A stretch of 64,000 bases of DNA from Flavobacterium sp. (GTDB lineage: Bacteria > Bacteroidota > Bacteroidia > Flavobacteriales > Flavobacteriaceae): the NCBI GenBank assembly GCA_029946065.1, contig JAQSDU010000014.1, positions 553,260 through 617,259 on the forward strand, given 5' to 3'. The translations under genes and the position numbers were made by a program. How positions within the stretch are numbered: the stretch's first letter is position 1; the number at the start of each line of letters is the position of its first letter. Positions 43,619-53,677 of this stretch are shown here, one piece after another. The notes beneath the pieces are model-generated. The model was given only the letters and a program-made list of their open reading frames with translations. It did not search any database and was not told the DNA's origin.

Positions 43619-46234
43619 ATGCATATTAAAAAATACAGTTCGTTGGTTTTATTGATTTTTACTTTTATATGCTGTAAAAGTATTGCACAACAATCACCTT
43701 ACCAGAACCCAAACCTGACAATAGACGAACGCGTTACCGACCTAATATCAAAGCTAACTTTGGAGGAAAAAGCGTCACTGATGTTCGACCAATCGCCGGC
43801 CATTCCGCGTCTTGGTATAAAAAAATTCAACTGGTGGAGCGAAGCCCTTCATGGTCTTGCCAATAACGACAGTGTTACCGTTTTTCCAGAACCAATTGGT
43901 ATGGCAGCTTCATTCAATAATAAACTGGTCTACGACATTTTTGACGCTGTTTCTGACGAAACACGAGCAAAATACCACAATGCATTGCGCAACGGAAAAG
44001 AAAATCGGCGTTTTTTAAGTTTGTCGGTTTGGACACCTAACGTCAATATTTTCCGGGATCCCAGATGGGGCCGCGGACAAGAAACTTATGGCGAAGACCC
44101 TTACCTTACTTCTTTAATGGGCGTAGCTGTGGTAAAAGGGCTGCAAGGGCCCGAAGATGCCAAATACAGAAAATTACTAGCCTGCGCCAAACATTATGCG
44201 GTGCATTCGGGCCCCGAGTGGAGCCGCCATCAACTTAACCTTAATAACGTATCGTCTCGCGATATGTGGGAAACCTACTTGCCAGCCTTTAAAGCCTTAG
44301 TACAAGATGCCAATGTGCGTCAGGTCATGTGTGCCTACCAGCGATTAGACGATGAGCCTTGTTGCAGCAGCGTGAGACTCTTGCAAACCATCCTTCGAGA
44401 ACAATGGGGTTTTAAACATCTGGTAGTGTCGGATTGTGGAGCCGTTACCGATTTTTTCACTTCGCATAAAGTATCTTCAGATGCAGTGCATGCTGCCGCA
44501 AAAGGTACGCTGGCCGGAACAGATGTAGAATGCGTATGGCAGGGCTACGCCTACGAACATTTACCTGAAGCCGTTCAAAAGGGGTTATTGTCTGAAGAAG
44601 AAGTAAACAAACACCTTGTACGGGTGCTCAAAGCACGTTTTGAACTGGGTGAGTTTGATGACGACAGCCAAGTGCCGTGGGCACAAATTCCGATGTCAGT
44701 TGTTAATAACGAAGCCCACCGCAAAATGGCGCTGGATATGGCACGGGAATCCATGACGTTACTTCAAAATAAAAACAATATTTTGCCCATTGACAAAAAG
44801 AACAAAAAAATCGCAATTGTTGGCCCTAATGCCGATAACGCTCCGATGCTTTGGGGAAATTATAACGGCAAACCCGTGCGCACTATCACAATTCTTGACG
44901 GCATAAAATCAAAATTACCCGGAGCAAAAGTGGTCTATGATAAAGCCTGTGACCTTGTCGAAAATAAAATTACACAAAGCTATTTTAACCATACTGCGTT
45001 TAACGGTAAGCAAGGTTTTAGGGCAACATACTGGAATAACGCAGACCGTAGCGGCACACCTGTAATCAGCACACAAATTACAGATCCGATGAAACTTACC
45101 ACAGCCGGGCAGCATGAATTCGCTTCCGGCGTAAAATTAGAGGGCTTCTCAGCACTTTATGAATCAGAATTGATGGCGCCTGAAACCGAAGAAATTGTTT
45201 TCAAAGTTGGCGCAACAGGTTATTTTGAACTATTTGTAAATAGCGAATCTATATTGAAATTCAATAACTGGCGTACTTTGCCTACCCGCACTGCATTTAA
45301 AGTGGAAAAAGGGAAAAGCTATAAAATTGAAATACGATATGCCCAACTTAATGACTGGCAAGCCAATCTGGAATTAGATTTTGGAAAAGAGGTTGATATT
45401 GACTACACAGCTCTGATAAATAAATTAGAAGGTATTGATACTGTTATTTTTGTAGGTGGTTTGTCGACGCTCCTTGAGGGAGAAGAAATGCCTGTGTCCT
45501 ACCCTGGTTTTAAAGGCGGGGACCGAACCGATATTGAATTGCCCGAAGTACAACGCAATTGCCTGAAAGCACTAAAAGCGGTAGGAAAGAAGATGATTTT
45601 TGTAAACTGTTCAGGCTCGGCTATTGCACTTGTACCCGAAACCCAAAGCTGTGATGCCATACTACAAGCCTGGTATGGAGGTGAATCCGGCGGGCAGGCT
45701 GTAGCTGATGTACTCTATGGAGATTATAACCCTTCCGGTAAACTCCCCATAACATTTTATAAAAGCCTGAAGCAACTTCCCGAAGATTTCGAAGATTATT
45801 CCATGAAAGGAAAAACTTACCGTTTCATGGACGACCCTTTGTTTGCTTTTGGATATGGACTTAGTTATACTACTTTTTCTATGGGAAAAGGAAAGGTGTC
45901 AAACTCTAAAATCAAAAAAAATGAATCAATCTCTTTAGACGTTCCTGTTACAAACACTGGTAAGCGCAAAGGCGATGAGGTAGTACAGGTCTATGTGCGC
46001 AAGACTGGTGATGTGAACGGCCCGCTTAAAACCCTCAGAGGTTTTAAAAAAATAGAAATTGAGGCTGGTAAAACAGTTAAAGTTGCTATAGAATTACCCT
46101 ACCAGGCATTTGCCTTTTATAATGAAGCAGATCAAAAACAAGAGCTGACCGTAACGCCCGGTGCGTATGAAATACTTTATGGAAATAGCTCTTCTAATAA
46201 AGACCTGCAACTTATTAAGGTTAATATCGAATGA
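43619..46234 (+). CDS. GH3 beta-xylosidase/glucosidase with PA14 insert (second)
   Basis: Secreted GH3. The frame is open from 43553, but the ATG at 43619 (MHIKKYSSLVLLIFTFICC) starts a proper signal and is preferred, giving 871 aa. The TIM barrel carries FNWWSEALHGLANN, DPRWGRGQETYGEDPYLT and CAKHYAVHSGPEWSRH, with nucleophile Asp272 in HLVVSDCGAVTD. A PA14-like insert is about 463-595 (GFRATYWNNADRSG; FELFVNSESILKFNNW). The C-terminal Fn3-like domain ends the protein. It has the same plan as the 35028 gene but is clearly divergent. It follows the CE6-like gene after 128 nt and precedes GH95. Likely a beta-xylosidase or beta-glucosidase finishing oligosaccharide breakdown. Confidence 0.92.
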   Translation: MHIKKYSSLVLLIFTFICCKSIAQQSPYQNPNLTIDERVTDLISKLTLEEKASLMFDQSPAIPRLGIKKFNWWSEALHGLANNDSVTVFPEPIGMAASFNNKLVYDIFDAVSDETRAKYHNALRNGKENRRFLSLSVWTPNVNIFRDPRWGRGQETYGEDPYLTSLMGVAVVKGLQGPEDAKYRKLLACAKHYAVHSGPEWSRHQLNLNNVSSRDMWETYLPAFKALVQDANVRQVMCAYQRLDDEPCCSSVRLLQTILREQWGFKHLVVSDCGAVTDFFTSHKVSSDAVHAAAKGTLAGTDVECVWQGYAYEHLPEAVQKGLLSEEEVNKHLVRVLKARFELGEFDDDSQVPWAQIPMSVVNNEAHRKMALDMARESMTLLQNKNNILPIDKKNKKIAIVGPNADNAPMLWGNYNGKPVRTITILDGIKSKLPGAKVVYDKACDLVENKITQSYFNHTAFNGKQGFRATYWNNADRSGTPVISTQITDPMKLTTAGQHEFASGVKLEGFSALYESELMAPETEEIVFKVGATGYFELFVNSESILKFNNWRTLPTRTAFKVEKGKSYKIEIRYAQLNDWQANLELDFGKEVDIDYTALINKLEGIDTVIFVGGLSTLLEGEEMPVSYPGFKGGDRTDIELPEVQRNCLKALKAVGKKMIFVNCSGSAIALVPETQSCDAILQAWYGGESGGQAVADVLYGDYNPSGKLPITFYKSLKQLPEDFEDYSMKGKTYRFMDDPLFAFGYGLSYTTFSMGKGKVSNSKIKKNESISLDVPVTNTGKRKGDEVVQVYVRKTGDVNGPLKTLRGFKKIEIEAGKTVKVAIELPYQAFAFYNEADQKQELTVTPGAYEILYGNSSSNKDLQLIKVNIE

Positions 46235-46295
46235 TTTAGAAAATGATTATAACAAGCTACATGATGCCTTTGGTATCTTCAATCTGTATTAGTTC

Positions 46296-48764
46296 ATGAA
46301 GAAGACAATGCTATTTTATAACCTCGCCTGCCTTTTTTTAATATCTGCCATTGGGTTCGGACAAAACCATGAGGATTTAAAATTGTGGTACACGAAACCT
46401 GCATCGGCATGGAATGAAGCCTTGCCTTTGGGGAATGGCCGCTTGGGCGTAATGGTATTTGGCGATCCTGCAAATGAAAAACTACATTTGAATGAAAGTA
46501 CTTTTTGGTCGGGCGGTCCTTCAAGAAATGATAATGCCGATGGCCCGCAGGTTTTAGACTCCATACGCTATTACATTTTTAAAGGGAAATACAAACGTGC
46601 AGAAGTTCTCGCGGACAAAGGACTTACGGCAACAAAACTCCATGGCTCCATGTACCAGTCGGTTGGAAACCTCAACCTCACTTTTGCAAACAACAACGAA
46701 TATACCGATTATTATAGGGAGCTCGATCTGGAAAAGGCAGTTGCTACCACAACTTTCAACGCCAACGGAACAACCTACAAAAGAGAAATTTTTACCGCTA
46801 TTCCTGATCAGGTTATAGTGGTAAAGCTTACCGCAAACAAACCCGGAATGCTTTCTTTCTCCGCTGGGTTTGATGGAGAACTTCAAAAGACGTCGGGTGC
46901 GATAGATACAAACACGCTGTTAATGACTGGGCTATCCGGGACACATGAAGGGGTAACGGGACAAGTCCGGTTCAATGCGAAGGCTAAGATCATCAACATA
47001 GGAGGCAGGATTGCCATTGAGGCAGGAAAAATAAAAGTTAGCGATGCAGATGAGGTGATGATCCTAATTACTATCGCCACAAATTTTACAAATTATAAAA
47101 CGCTGGATACCGACGAAAGTACAAAAAGCAATGCCTACCTTAAAACAGCGCAAAAAAAAACCTACAAACAATTGCTAAGCGACCACATTGCGGCTTACCA
47201 GAACTATTTTAACCGTGTTCATTTTAGTTTAGGCACTTCAGCTGCATCCAAACTTGCGACAGATAAGAGATTACAGAATTTTGCGTCAGCATACGACCCT
47301 CAACTCATCAGCTTATATTATCAGTTTGGCCGCTATCTGCTTATTTGCTCCTCGCAGCCAGGGGGTCAGCCCGCAAACCTACAAGGTATCTGGAATAGCA
47401 GTATCAATCCGCCGTGGGACAGCAAATATACCATCAATATCAATACAGAAATGAACTATTGGCCCGCCGAAAAATGCAACTTAGCAGAAATGCATGATCC
47501 GCTCATACAAATGGTTAAGGAGTTGGCCGACAGCGGACATGAAACGGCCAGATCAATGTACAACTGCAACGGATGGGTCGCACACCACAATACCGATATA
47601 TGGCGTACTAACGGAGCAGTAGATTTTGCAAATGCTGGACAATGGCCCATGGGTGGCGCATGGTTATCACAACACCTGTGGGAGAAATACCTTTATAGCG
47701 GAGATCTGAAATATCTCGAATTGGTGTACCCCATATTGAAATCAGCCTGCGAGTTTTACAAAGACTTTCTTATAGAGGAGCCGTCCCATAAATGGTTGGT
47801 TGTAAGCCCATCCATATCGCCCGAGAATACACCGCAGGGTCATCAGGGCAGCGCCCTTTCCGCAGGCACGACTATGGATAACCAGCTTCTTTTTGACCTT
47901 TTTACCAAAACAATAAAAACCGCTGCTATACTAAAAAAAGATTCCGAATTCAGCACCCAACTTCAAGGCATAACCGACCGTCTTCCCCCAATGCAAATCG
48001 GCCGCTATGGACAGCTTCAGGAATGGATTGGCGACTGGGACAACCCCGATGATGATCACAGGCATGTTTCCCATTTGTACGGCTTATTTCCGGGTAACCA
48101 AATAAACCCATATACTACGCCTCTGCTTTTTGAGGCTGCACGCACTGTTCTTGTGCATAGGGGAGATGTCTCTACCGGATGGTCTATGGGATGGAAGGTG
48201 AACTTATGGGCACATTTATTCGATGGCAATCATGCTAATAAACTTATCAAAGACCAGCTTACGTGGGTTAACCCAGTAAATTCTGGACACAACGGCGGCA
48301 CCTACCCTAACTTGTTTGACGCCCATCCTCCTTTTCAGATTGACGGAAATTTCGGATGTACATCCGGCATTACCGATATGCTGCTACAGACCCAGAATGG
48401 CGCTATAGCTATTTTACCTGCTTTGCCAGATGAATGGGAAAATGGAAATATTACAAGCTTAAGGACGTATGGCGGTTTTGAAGTGAGTATCAAGTGGGAA
48501 AACAACAAAGTGCAGCAAATCATCATAAAATCAAACCTGGGCGGCAATTGCAGGATACGGGTACCTAATGAAGTCGCACTCGCAGAAACAACTTTACGGA
48601 CCGCTTTAGGCAGTAACCCAAATCCCTTTTTTGAAACTGTAAACATTAAAGAACCTTTGATTTCACCTTTGGCAATAATTAATGATGTTGCATTAAAGAA
48701 AACTTATGTGTATGATTTTGATACTTATGCTGGAAAAACATACACCCTAAACATAAAAAATTAA
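46296..48764 (+). CDS. GH95 alpha-L-fucosidase / alpha-L-galactosidase
   Basis: Secreted GH95 inverting enzyme of 822 aa (signal about 1-23, IGFGQ). The N-terminal beta domain has LWYTKPASAWNEALPLGNGR and HLNESTFWSGGP. The alpha/alpha barrel contains ININTEMNYWPAE, YGQLQEWIGDWD (general acid Glu region) and QIDGNFGCTSGITDMLLQ, all GH95 hallmarks. The family removes alpha-1,2-L-fucose, as in xyloglucan, while some members remove L-galactose from complex glucuronoarabinoxylan. The neighbouring GH43, GH3 and esterase genes make the second equally possible. It sits 61 nt after GH3 and 100 nt before GH31, so it is probably part of one transcription unit. Confidence 0.93.
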   Translation: MKKTMLFYNLACLFLISAIGFGQNHEDLKLWYTKPASAWNEALPLGNGRLGVMVFGDPANEKLHLNESTFWSGGPSRNDNADGPQVLDSIRYYIFKGKYKRAEVLADKGLTATKLHGSMYQSVGNLNLTFANNNEYTDYYRELDLEKAVATTTFNANGTTYKREIFTAIPDQVIVVKLTANKPGMLSFSAGFDGELQKTSGAIDTNTLLMTGLSGTHEGVTGQVRFNAKAKIINIGGRIAIEAGKIKVSDADEVMILITIATNFTNYKTLDTDESTKSNAYLKTAQKKTYKQLLSDHIAAYQNYFNRVHFSLGTSAASKLATDKRLQNFASAYDPQLISLYYQFGRYLLICSSQPGGQPANLQGIWNSSINPPWDSKYTININTEMNYWPAEKCNLAEMHDPLIQMVKELADSGHETARSMYNCNGWVAHHNTDIWRTNGAVDFANAGQWPMGGAWLSQHLWEKYLYSGDLKYLELVYPILKSACEFYKDFLIEEPSHKWLVVSPSISPENTPQGHQGSALSAGTTMDNQLLFDLFTKTIKTAAILKKDSEFSTQLQGITDRLPPMQIGRYGQLQEWIGDWDNPDDDHRHVSHLYGLFPGNQINPYTTPLLFEAARTVLVHRGDVSTGWSMGWKVNLWAHLFDGNHANKLIKDQLTWVNPVNSGHNGGTYPNLFDAHPPFQIDGNFGCTSGITDMLLQTQNGAIAILPALPDEWENGNITSLRTYGGFEVSIKWENNKVQQIIIKSNLGGNCRIRVPNEVALAETTLRTALGSNPNPFFETVNIKEPLISPLAIINDVALKKTYVYDFDTYAGKTYTLNIKN

Positions 48765-48864
48765 AATAAAAACTGTGCTTAAACGTGGGTGCGAAAATGA
48801 AAAAATCAGTTTAACTGATTTGTAATCAAGATAAATTTTATCGCCCAACAATACTAATACCAAC

Positions 48865-51303
48865 ATGAAAAAAATCTGTCTAAATTTGATGCTTCTAGTA
48901 GCTACCTGTACATTCGCCCAATCTTTTCAAAAGACAAAACTGGGCATAAAAACCGTTGTAAACGGAAATGAAGTCGAAGTACAATTTTACACGCCGAAAA
49001 TAGTTCGGGTCATAAAAACACTAGCAGGAAAAGTATTCGTAAAAGAGAGCCTCTCGGTAACATTGCTTCCCTCAAAAACTGCTTTTACGACGCAGCAAAC
49101 AGGCAATGTCGTTGTGGTAAAATCAGATCAACTGTATGTTAGGATAGACCTTTCCACCGGTGCTATCGCATTTTCTTCCGTATCAGGACAAACATTGCTG
49201 AAAGAAAAAAGTAACGGGGCAAAACTAACCCCATTTAACGACAGCGGTGTGAGCAGTTATAATGTTTACCAGGCCTTTTCCTTGGATAATGACGAGCCTA
49301 TTTACGGCCTTGGGCAGCACCAAAAAGGCGATTTAAACCAACGAAACCAAAAATACCATCTCGAACAAGGCAATGTAGAAGATGCTATAACCTTTTTTCA
49401 ATCGGTGAAAGGCTATGGCCTATTTTGGGACAACTACGCTCCCACCGAATTTACCGATGATGCGACTGGAACTTCGTTTGATTCCCAGGTGGGCGATGGC
49501 ATCGATTACTACTTTATGTATGGCGGTAATGCCGATGGCGTAATAGCGAATATGCGCGAACTTACCGGTAAAGTCCCAATGTTTCCGCTATGGACATACG
49601 GCTTTTGGCAGAGCAGGGAACGTTACAAGAGCCAGACAGAACTAGTAGATGTGGTGAGAAAATATCGTGAGTTGGGCGTACCTCTGGACGGCATCATACA
49701 AGACTGGCAATATTGGGGAAATAATTATTTGTGGAATGCCATGGACTTTTTAAATGTGGAGTTTCCAAATGGTAAAAAAATGGCAGATGATGTGCATACC
49801 CTTAACGCACATCTTATCATTTCAATATGGTCTTCATTTGGCCCTAATACAAAACAATACCGCGATATGGATGCAAAGAGTATGCTGTTTAACATTGAAA
49901 CCTGGCCCCAATCGGGATCAGAATTGTGGCCTCCAAGAATGGACTATCCATCGGGCGTAAGGGTATATGACGCCTACAATCCTGAAGCCCGCGATATTTA
50001 TTGGAAATATGCCAACGAAGGACTATTTGCCAAAGGTATAGACGGCTGGTGGATGGACTCAACCGAGCCAGATCACTTCAACCCTTCGCCATCAGATTAT
50101 GATACCAAAACATTTCTTGGCTCTTTCCGAAAAGTGCGCAATGCTTTTCCGCTAATGACAGTTGGTGGCGTATATGATCACCAACGTAAAACCACGTCCG
50201 ATAAGCGTGTTTTCATCCTCACAAGGTCGGCTTTTGCAGGTCAGCAACGTTATGGTGCCAATACATGGTCGGGAGACACCTTCTCCAGTTGGGACACCTT
50301 CCGTAAACAAATACCGGCGGGGTTAAATTTCTCGCTTACCGGAATACCCCATTGGAACGCTGACATAGGTGGTTTTTTTGCCGGTGCATATAATACTCCG
50401 TGGAACGGCGAAGCGGGAAGTATGAATGCGATGTATCAGGAATTATATGTGCGATGGATTCAATTTGGCACATTTACTCCAATGATGCGCTCACATGGTA
50501 CAGAGGTTCCGAGAGAAATTTATAATTTCGGAAAAGAAGGAGAACCCATATTCGATGCTATCCATAAATTTATAGATCTCCGCTATGCGCTTCTGCCCTA
50601 TATCTATTCCACTTCCTGGGAAGTGAGTGCAAACCAGTCAAGCTTTATGCGCGCCCTTTTCATGGACTTTCCAAACGATAAAAAAGGTTGGGATATCAAT
50701 AATGAGTACATGTTCGGTAAATCTATTTTAGTGGCTCCGATAGTAAACGCCCAATATACCCCTGAAACTGTTGTAACGAAAAATGAAGAAAAAGTTTCAA
50801 ATAAGAAAGATGACAAAGAAAATCCAATTAAAGTTGTGGTTGACTTTACTTTGGAAAAATCTACACAGGTCTATCTTCCGTCCGGTGCTAGCTGGTATGA
50901 CTTCTGGACGAATGAGAAATTGAGCGGCGGTCAGCAAATATCCCGGAAAACAGCTATTGATATGATTCCGCTATATATTAAAGCGGGTGCGATAATTCCG
51001 ATCGGGCCACAAGCACAATATGCGACCGAAAAAAAGTGGGATAACCTGAATATAAGAGTATATCCGGGCGCTAATGGCAGTTTTATATTGTACGAAGATG
51101 AGTTTGATAACTACAATTACGAGAAAGGTGCTTATACAGAAATAGCATTTTCCTGGAATGACAAGACTAAAATATTAACAATTTCAAATCGCAAAGGCGC
51201 TTATAAAGGAATGCTCCAGTCCAGAAAATTTACAATCACATTGCCTTCAGGCACAACAAAAACTGTTGATTATAACGGTAAAAAAACAGATATCAAATTT
51301 TAA
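48865..51303 (+). CDS. GH31 alpha-xylosidase / alpha-glucosidase
   Basis: Secreted GH31 retaining enzyme of 812 aa (signal about 1-19). It has an N-terminal beta-sandwich (about 20-230, YGLGQHQKGDLNQRN) and a catalytic barrel with WTYGFWQSRERYKSQ. Nucleophile Asp398 is in GWWMDSTEPD and acid/base Asp471 in WSGDTFSSW. The proximal and distal C-terminal beta domains end in a DUF5110-like region (VYPGANGSFILYEDE). The WQSRERYKSQ and WMDSTEPD combination is typical of alpha-xylosidases. In xyloglucan loci such enzymes remove alpha-xylose from the backbone; in complex glucuronoarabinoxylan they remove alpha-xylose side groups. The GH95, GH27 and GH2 neighbours would expose these residues. Confidence 0.92.
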   Translation: MKKICLNLMLLVATCTFAQSFQKTKLGIKTVVNGNEVEVQFYTPKIVRVIKTLAGKVFVKESLSVTLLPSKTAFTTQQTGNVVVVKSDQLYVRIDLSTGAIAFSSVSGQTLLKEKSNGAKLTPFNDSGVSSYNVYQAFSLDNDEPIYGLGQHQKGDLNQRNQKYHLEQGNVEDAITFFQSVKGYGLFWDNYAPTEFTDDATGTSFDSQVGDGIDYYFMYGGNADGVIANMRELTGKVPMFPLWTYGFWQSRERYKSQTELVDVVRKYRELGVPLDGIIQDWQYWGNNYLWNAMDFLNVEFPNGKKMADDVHTLNAHLIISIWSSFGPNTKQYRDMDAKSMLFNIETWPQSGSELWPPRMDYPSGVRVYDAYNPEARDIYWKYANEGLFAKGIDGWWMDSTEPDHFNPSPSDYDTKTFLGSFRKVRNAFPLMTVGGVYDHQRKTTSDKRVFILTRSAFAGQQRYGANTWSGDTFSSWDTFRKQIPAGLNFSLTGIPHWNADIGGFFAGAYNTPWNGEAGSMNAMYQELYVRWIQFGTFTPMMRSHGTEVPREIYNFGKEGEPIFDAIHKFIDLRYALLPYIYSTSWEVSANQSSFMRALFMDFPNDKKGWDINNEYMFGKSILVAPIVNAQYTPETVVTKNEEKVSNKKDDKENPIKVVVDFTLEKSTQVYLPSGASWYDFWTNEKLSGGQQISRKTAIDMIPLYIKAGAIIPIGPQAQYATEKKWDNLNIRVYPGANGSFILYEDEFDNYNYEKGAYTEIAFSWNDKTKILTISNRKGAYKGMLQSRKFTITLPSGTTKTVDYNGKKTDIKF

Positions 51304-51386
51304 GCTAGACTTTCATGACTAACAATATCAAGATAACCCGACATCGGCTTCATGCTAATGCTTTTGTAAACTAAAGAATCATTAAT

Positions 51387-52166
51387 ATGACAAAATCATT
51401 TAATTTAGAAATGTGGTTTGCAATATGCATCATGTTCTTGAACATCTCTTGTAAAACCATTCACAATAATACCTTAAATGTAAAACCAACTATTTGTATC
51501 GTCGGAGGCACGCCGTCTACTAAAGATGTTCTAAATTATATTCCTGATAGTCTCAAGGCGAAATATAACTTCATTTCATTTAACAGACCTGGGTTTGGGG
51601 GATCTAAATTTAAAGAAACTAATGCCGCTTTACTTTATGAACTTGCTAAGAAAGCTGGGTTAAAAAAACATGACTACGCCGTAATTGGAACAAGCGGCGG
51701 AGGTCCGATTGCGATGTTATTGGCTTCAAAATTCAAATTGAAACATTGCGGAGTCATCAGTGGCATGGTCGCTAAAGATGCGTATTTTAAGTTTGCCGAT
51801 GCAGCCGTTACCAAAGAACTGTTTACCAACCTGATGTTAGGATATAGCAATTTCGAAGAAGCTGCCTTAAAATTTCCAAACCTGGATAAAATTGCCCAAC
51901 AGGCCGGTACAGCATCTGACGAAATGTTTATTAAAGCGACGTTTAATGACTTAAATTATATCTTTTCAGCGCCTTTATATTCGGCTATTGATAAGGATAT
52001 ATATCTCGACTGGTGGCATGGTGAAAATGATGTGAATGTTCCTTTTAAAAGTGCGGAAATGTTTTTAAAAGATTATAAAAATGCCAATTTGCATGTAATT
52101 CCGAATGCCAGCCACGACATCGATTCGACGATTTATATTCAAAAACTAATTGATTCCTGGCAATAA
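51387..52166 (+). CDS. Alpha/beta-hydrolase fold lipoprotein
   Basis: Small alpha/beta hydrolase of 259 aa with a lipoprotein-type signal ending IMFLNISC (Cys22). Nucleophile Ser103 lies in IGTSGGGPIAM, an acidic residue region in WWHGENDVNVPF, and His243 in NASHDID. It is not CE1-like: it lacks GLSMGG and the E-set domain. It more closely resembles general esterases or lipases. It sits between GH31 and a GH43-CBM6 gene in the same orientation, 83 nt after GH31. It may be an additional esterase for hemicellulose side groups, but nothing in the sequence fixes its substrate. Confidence 0.78.
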   Translation: MTKSFNLEMWFAICIMFLNISCKTIHNNTLNVKPTICIVGGTPSTKDVLNYIPDSLKAKYNFISFNRPGFGGSKFKETNAALLYELAKKAGLKKHDYAVIGTSGGGPIAMLLASKFKLKHCGVISGMVAKDAYFKFADAAVTKELFTNLMLGYSNFEEAALKFPNLDKIAQQAGTASDEMFIKATFNDLNYIFSAPLYSAIDKDIYLDWWHGENDVNVPFKSAEMFLKDYKNANLHVIPNASHDIDSTIYIQKLIDSWQ

Positions 52167-52236
52167 GATAAATCGACGCTTTAGGATCCCACAAAAACAG
52201 TAACAATATATATTTTAAACAACTAATTTTAAACTA

Positions 52237-53601
52237 ATGACCAGCAAAATAAGAATTATTATACTATTCGTTTTTATCTCATTTACGTTTTTAACTTCGG
52301 CCCAGAATCCGATTATACAAACGAAATACACTGCCGATCCGGCTCCGTTAGTATACAACGACACCGTATTTCTATATACAAGCCATGATGAAGATAATGC
52401 GGGCCCTGGTATGGGAAAGTTTCTAATGAAAGACTGGCTGCTCTACACTTCTGTAGATATGGTAAATTGGACCGATCATGGAGTGGTAGCTTCATTAAAA
52501 GATTTTACGTGGGGAAATCAGGACAATGGAGCTTGGGCACCGCAGTGTGTTGCCCGTGACGGAAAGTTTTACCTCTACTGCCCCGTACAAGGAAGCGGCA
52601 TTGGCGTGCTGGTTAGTAACAGCCCATATGGCCCATTTAAAGACCCATTGGGAAGAAGGTTAATTGAAGACGATCATATATGGAATGACATCGACCCTAC
52701 TGTGATTATTGACGATGACGGCCAAGCTTATCTTTACTGGGGTAATCCAAGTCTTTGGTATGTAAAATTGAATAAGGATATGATATCATTTTCGGGCGAG
52801 GTGATGAAAGTGCCCGGCGTTGGTAAGGAACAAGACCAAAAAGATCCAGACGCATACCATTACCAAGAGGGCCCTTGGGCCTATAAACACAACGATCATT
52901 ACTACATAGCCTATGCATCCACGTGTTGCCCCGAAGGTATAGGTTATGCTATGGCCGATAAACCAACCGGTCCTTGGGACTACAAAGGCTACATTATGAA
53001 ACCAAACGAAAAATCATCGGGAAACCATCCGGGCATTATCGATTATAAAGGAAAAACCTATGTCTTTGGATTCAATTTTCGCCTGAATTTCATGATTACC
53101 GAAAACCACCACGAAAGGCGATCTGTTTGTGTAGAAGAACTGAATTTCAACCCTGACGGCACTATTATAGAATTACCGTGGTGGTCTGAAACAGGGGTAA
53201 AACCGATTGGCCAACTTAATCCTTTCAAGCGTACCGAAGCCGAAACAATTGCTTGGAGCCAAGGGCTTAAAACTGCAAAAAGCAGTAACGGCATTTATGT
53301 TACTGCTATTGATAACGGTGATTATATAAAAGTTCAGGCTGTAGATTTTGGTAAAAACGTCAAAAATTTTGAAGTAACTATTGCTAGCTTGTCAACTGAT
53401 GCTGCCATTGAGGTACACCTTGATAGTCCTACGGGAAGATTATTGGGCACATTAAAAATAAAAAATACTGGAGGAAATGACAAGTGGGCAAGCCAGTCTT
53501 GTCCTATAAAGAAAGAGGCAGGCGTTCATGATATTTATTTAGTGTTTAAGGGTACAGGCAAAGACTTGTTTAGTTTTGATTGGTGGAAATTCAACAAATA
53601 A
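52237..53601 (+). CDS. GH43 arabinoxylan-active enzyme with C-terminal CBM6
   Basis: Secreted GH43 of 454 aa (signal about 1-23, TSAQ). The propeller starts NPIIQTKYTADPAPLVY. Base Asp34, pKa modulator Asp153 (DIDPTVIIDD) and acid Glu211 (YQEGPWAYK) are in place. A CBM6 domain spans about 325-454 (KRTEAETIAWSQGLKT; DYIKVQAVDFG; SFDWWKFNK), with the typical EAE opening. It is a paralogue of the 39327 gene in layout and start motif. It follows the lipoprotein hydrolase by 70 nt. Likely an arabinofuranohydrolase or beta-xylosidase on arabinoxylan; CBM6 presence favours polymer or long-oligomer substrates. Confidence 0.91.
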   Translation: MTSKIRIIILFVFISFTFLTSAQNPIIQTKYTADPAPLVYNDTVFLYTSHDEDNAGPGMGKFLMKDWLLYTSVDMVNWTDHGVVASLKDFTWGNQDNGAWAPQCVARDGKFYLYCPVQGSGIGVLVSNSPYGPFKDPLGRRLIEDDHIWNDIDPTVIIDDDGQAYLYWGNPSLWYVKLNKDMISFSGEVMKVPGVGKEQDQKDPDAYHYQEGPWAYKHNDHYYIAYASTCCPEGIGYAMADKPTGPWDYKGYIMKPNEKSSGNHPGIIDYKGKTYVFGFNFRLNFMITENHHERRSVCVEELNFNPDGTIIELPWWSETGVKPIGQLNPFKRTEAETIAWSQGLKTAKSSNGIYVTAIDNGDYIKVQAVDFGKNVKNFEVTIASLSTDAAIEVHLDSPTGRLLGTLKIKNTGGNDKWASQSCPIKKEAGVHDIYLVFKGTGKDLFSFDWWKFNK

Positions 53602-53677
53602 TTACTTTCACAATAGCCGGTATTCAATTCTAAATATTAATTTTTAGAAATTAAATAAACTTTAAATAGTAAAAAAA

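Noticed and set aside
48803-48821. 9-bp inverted repeat before GH31
   Set aside because: AT-rich stem with 1-nt centre and no T-run; too weak to call a terminator or operator.
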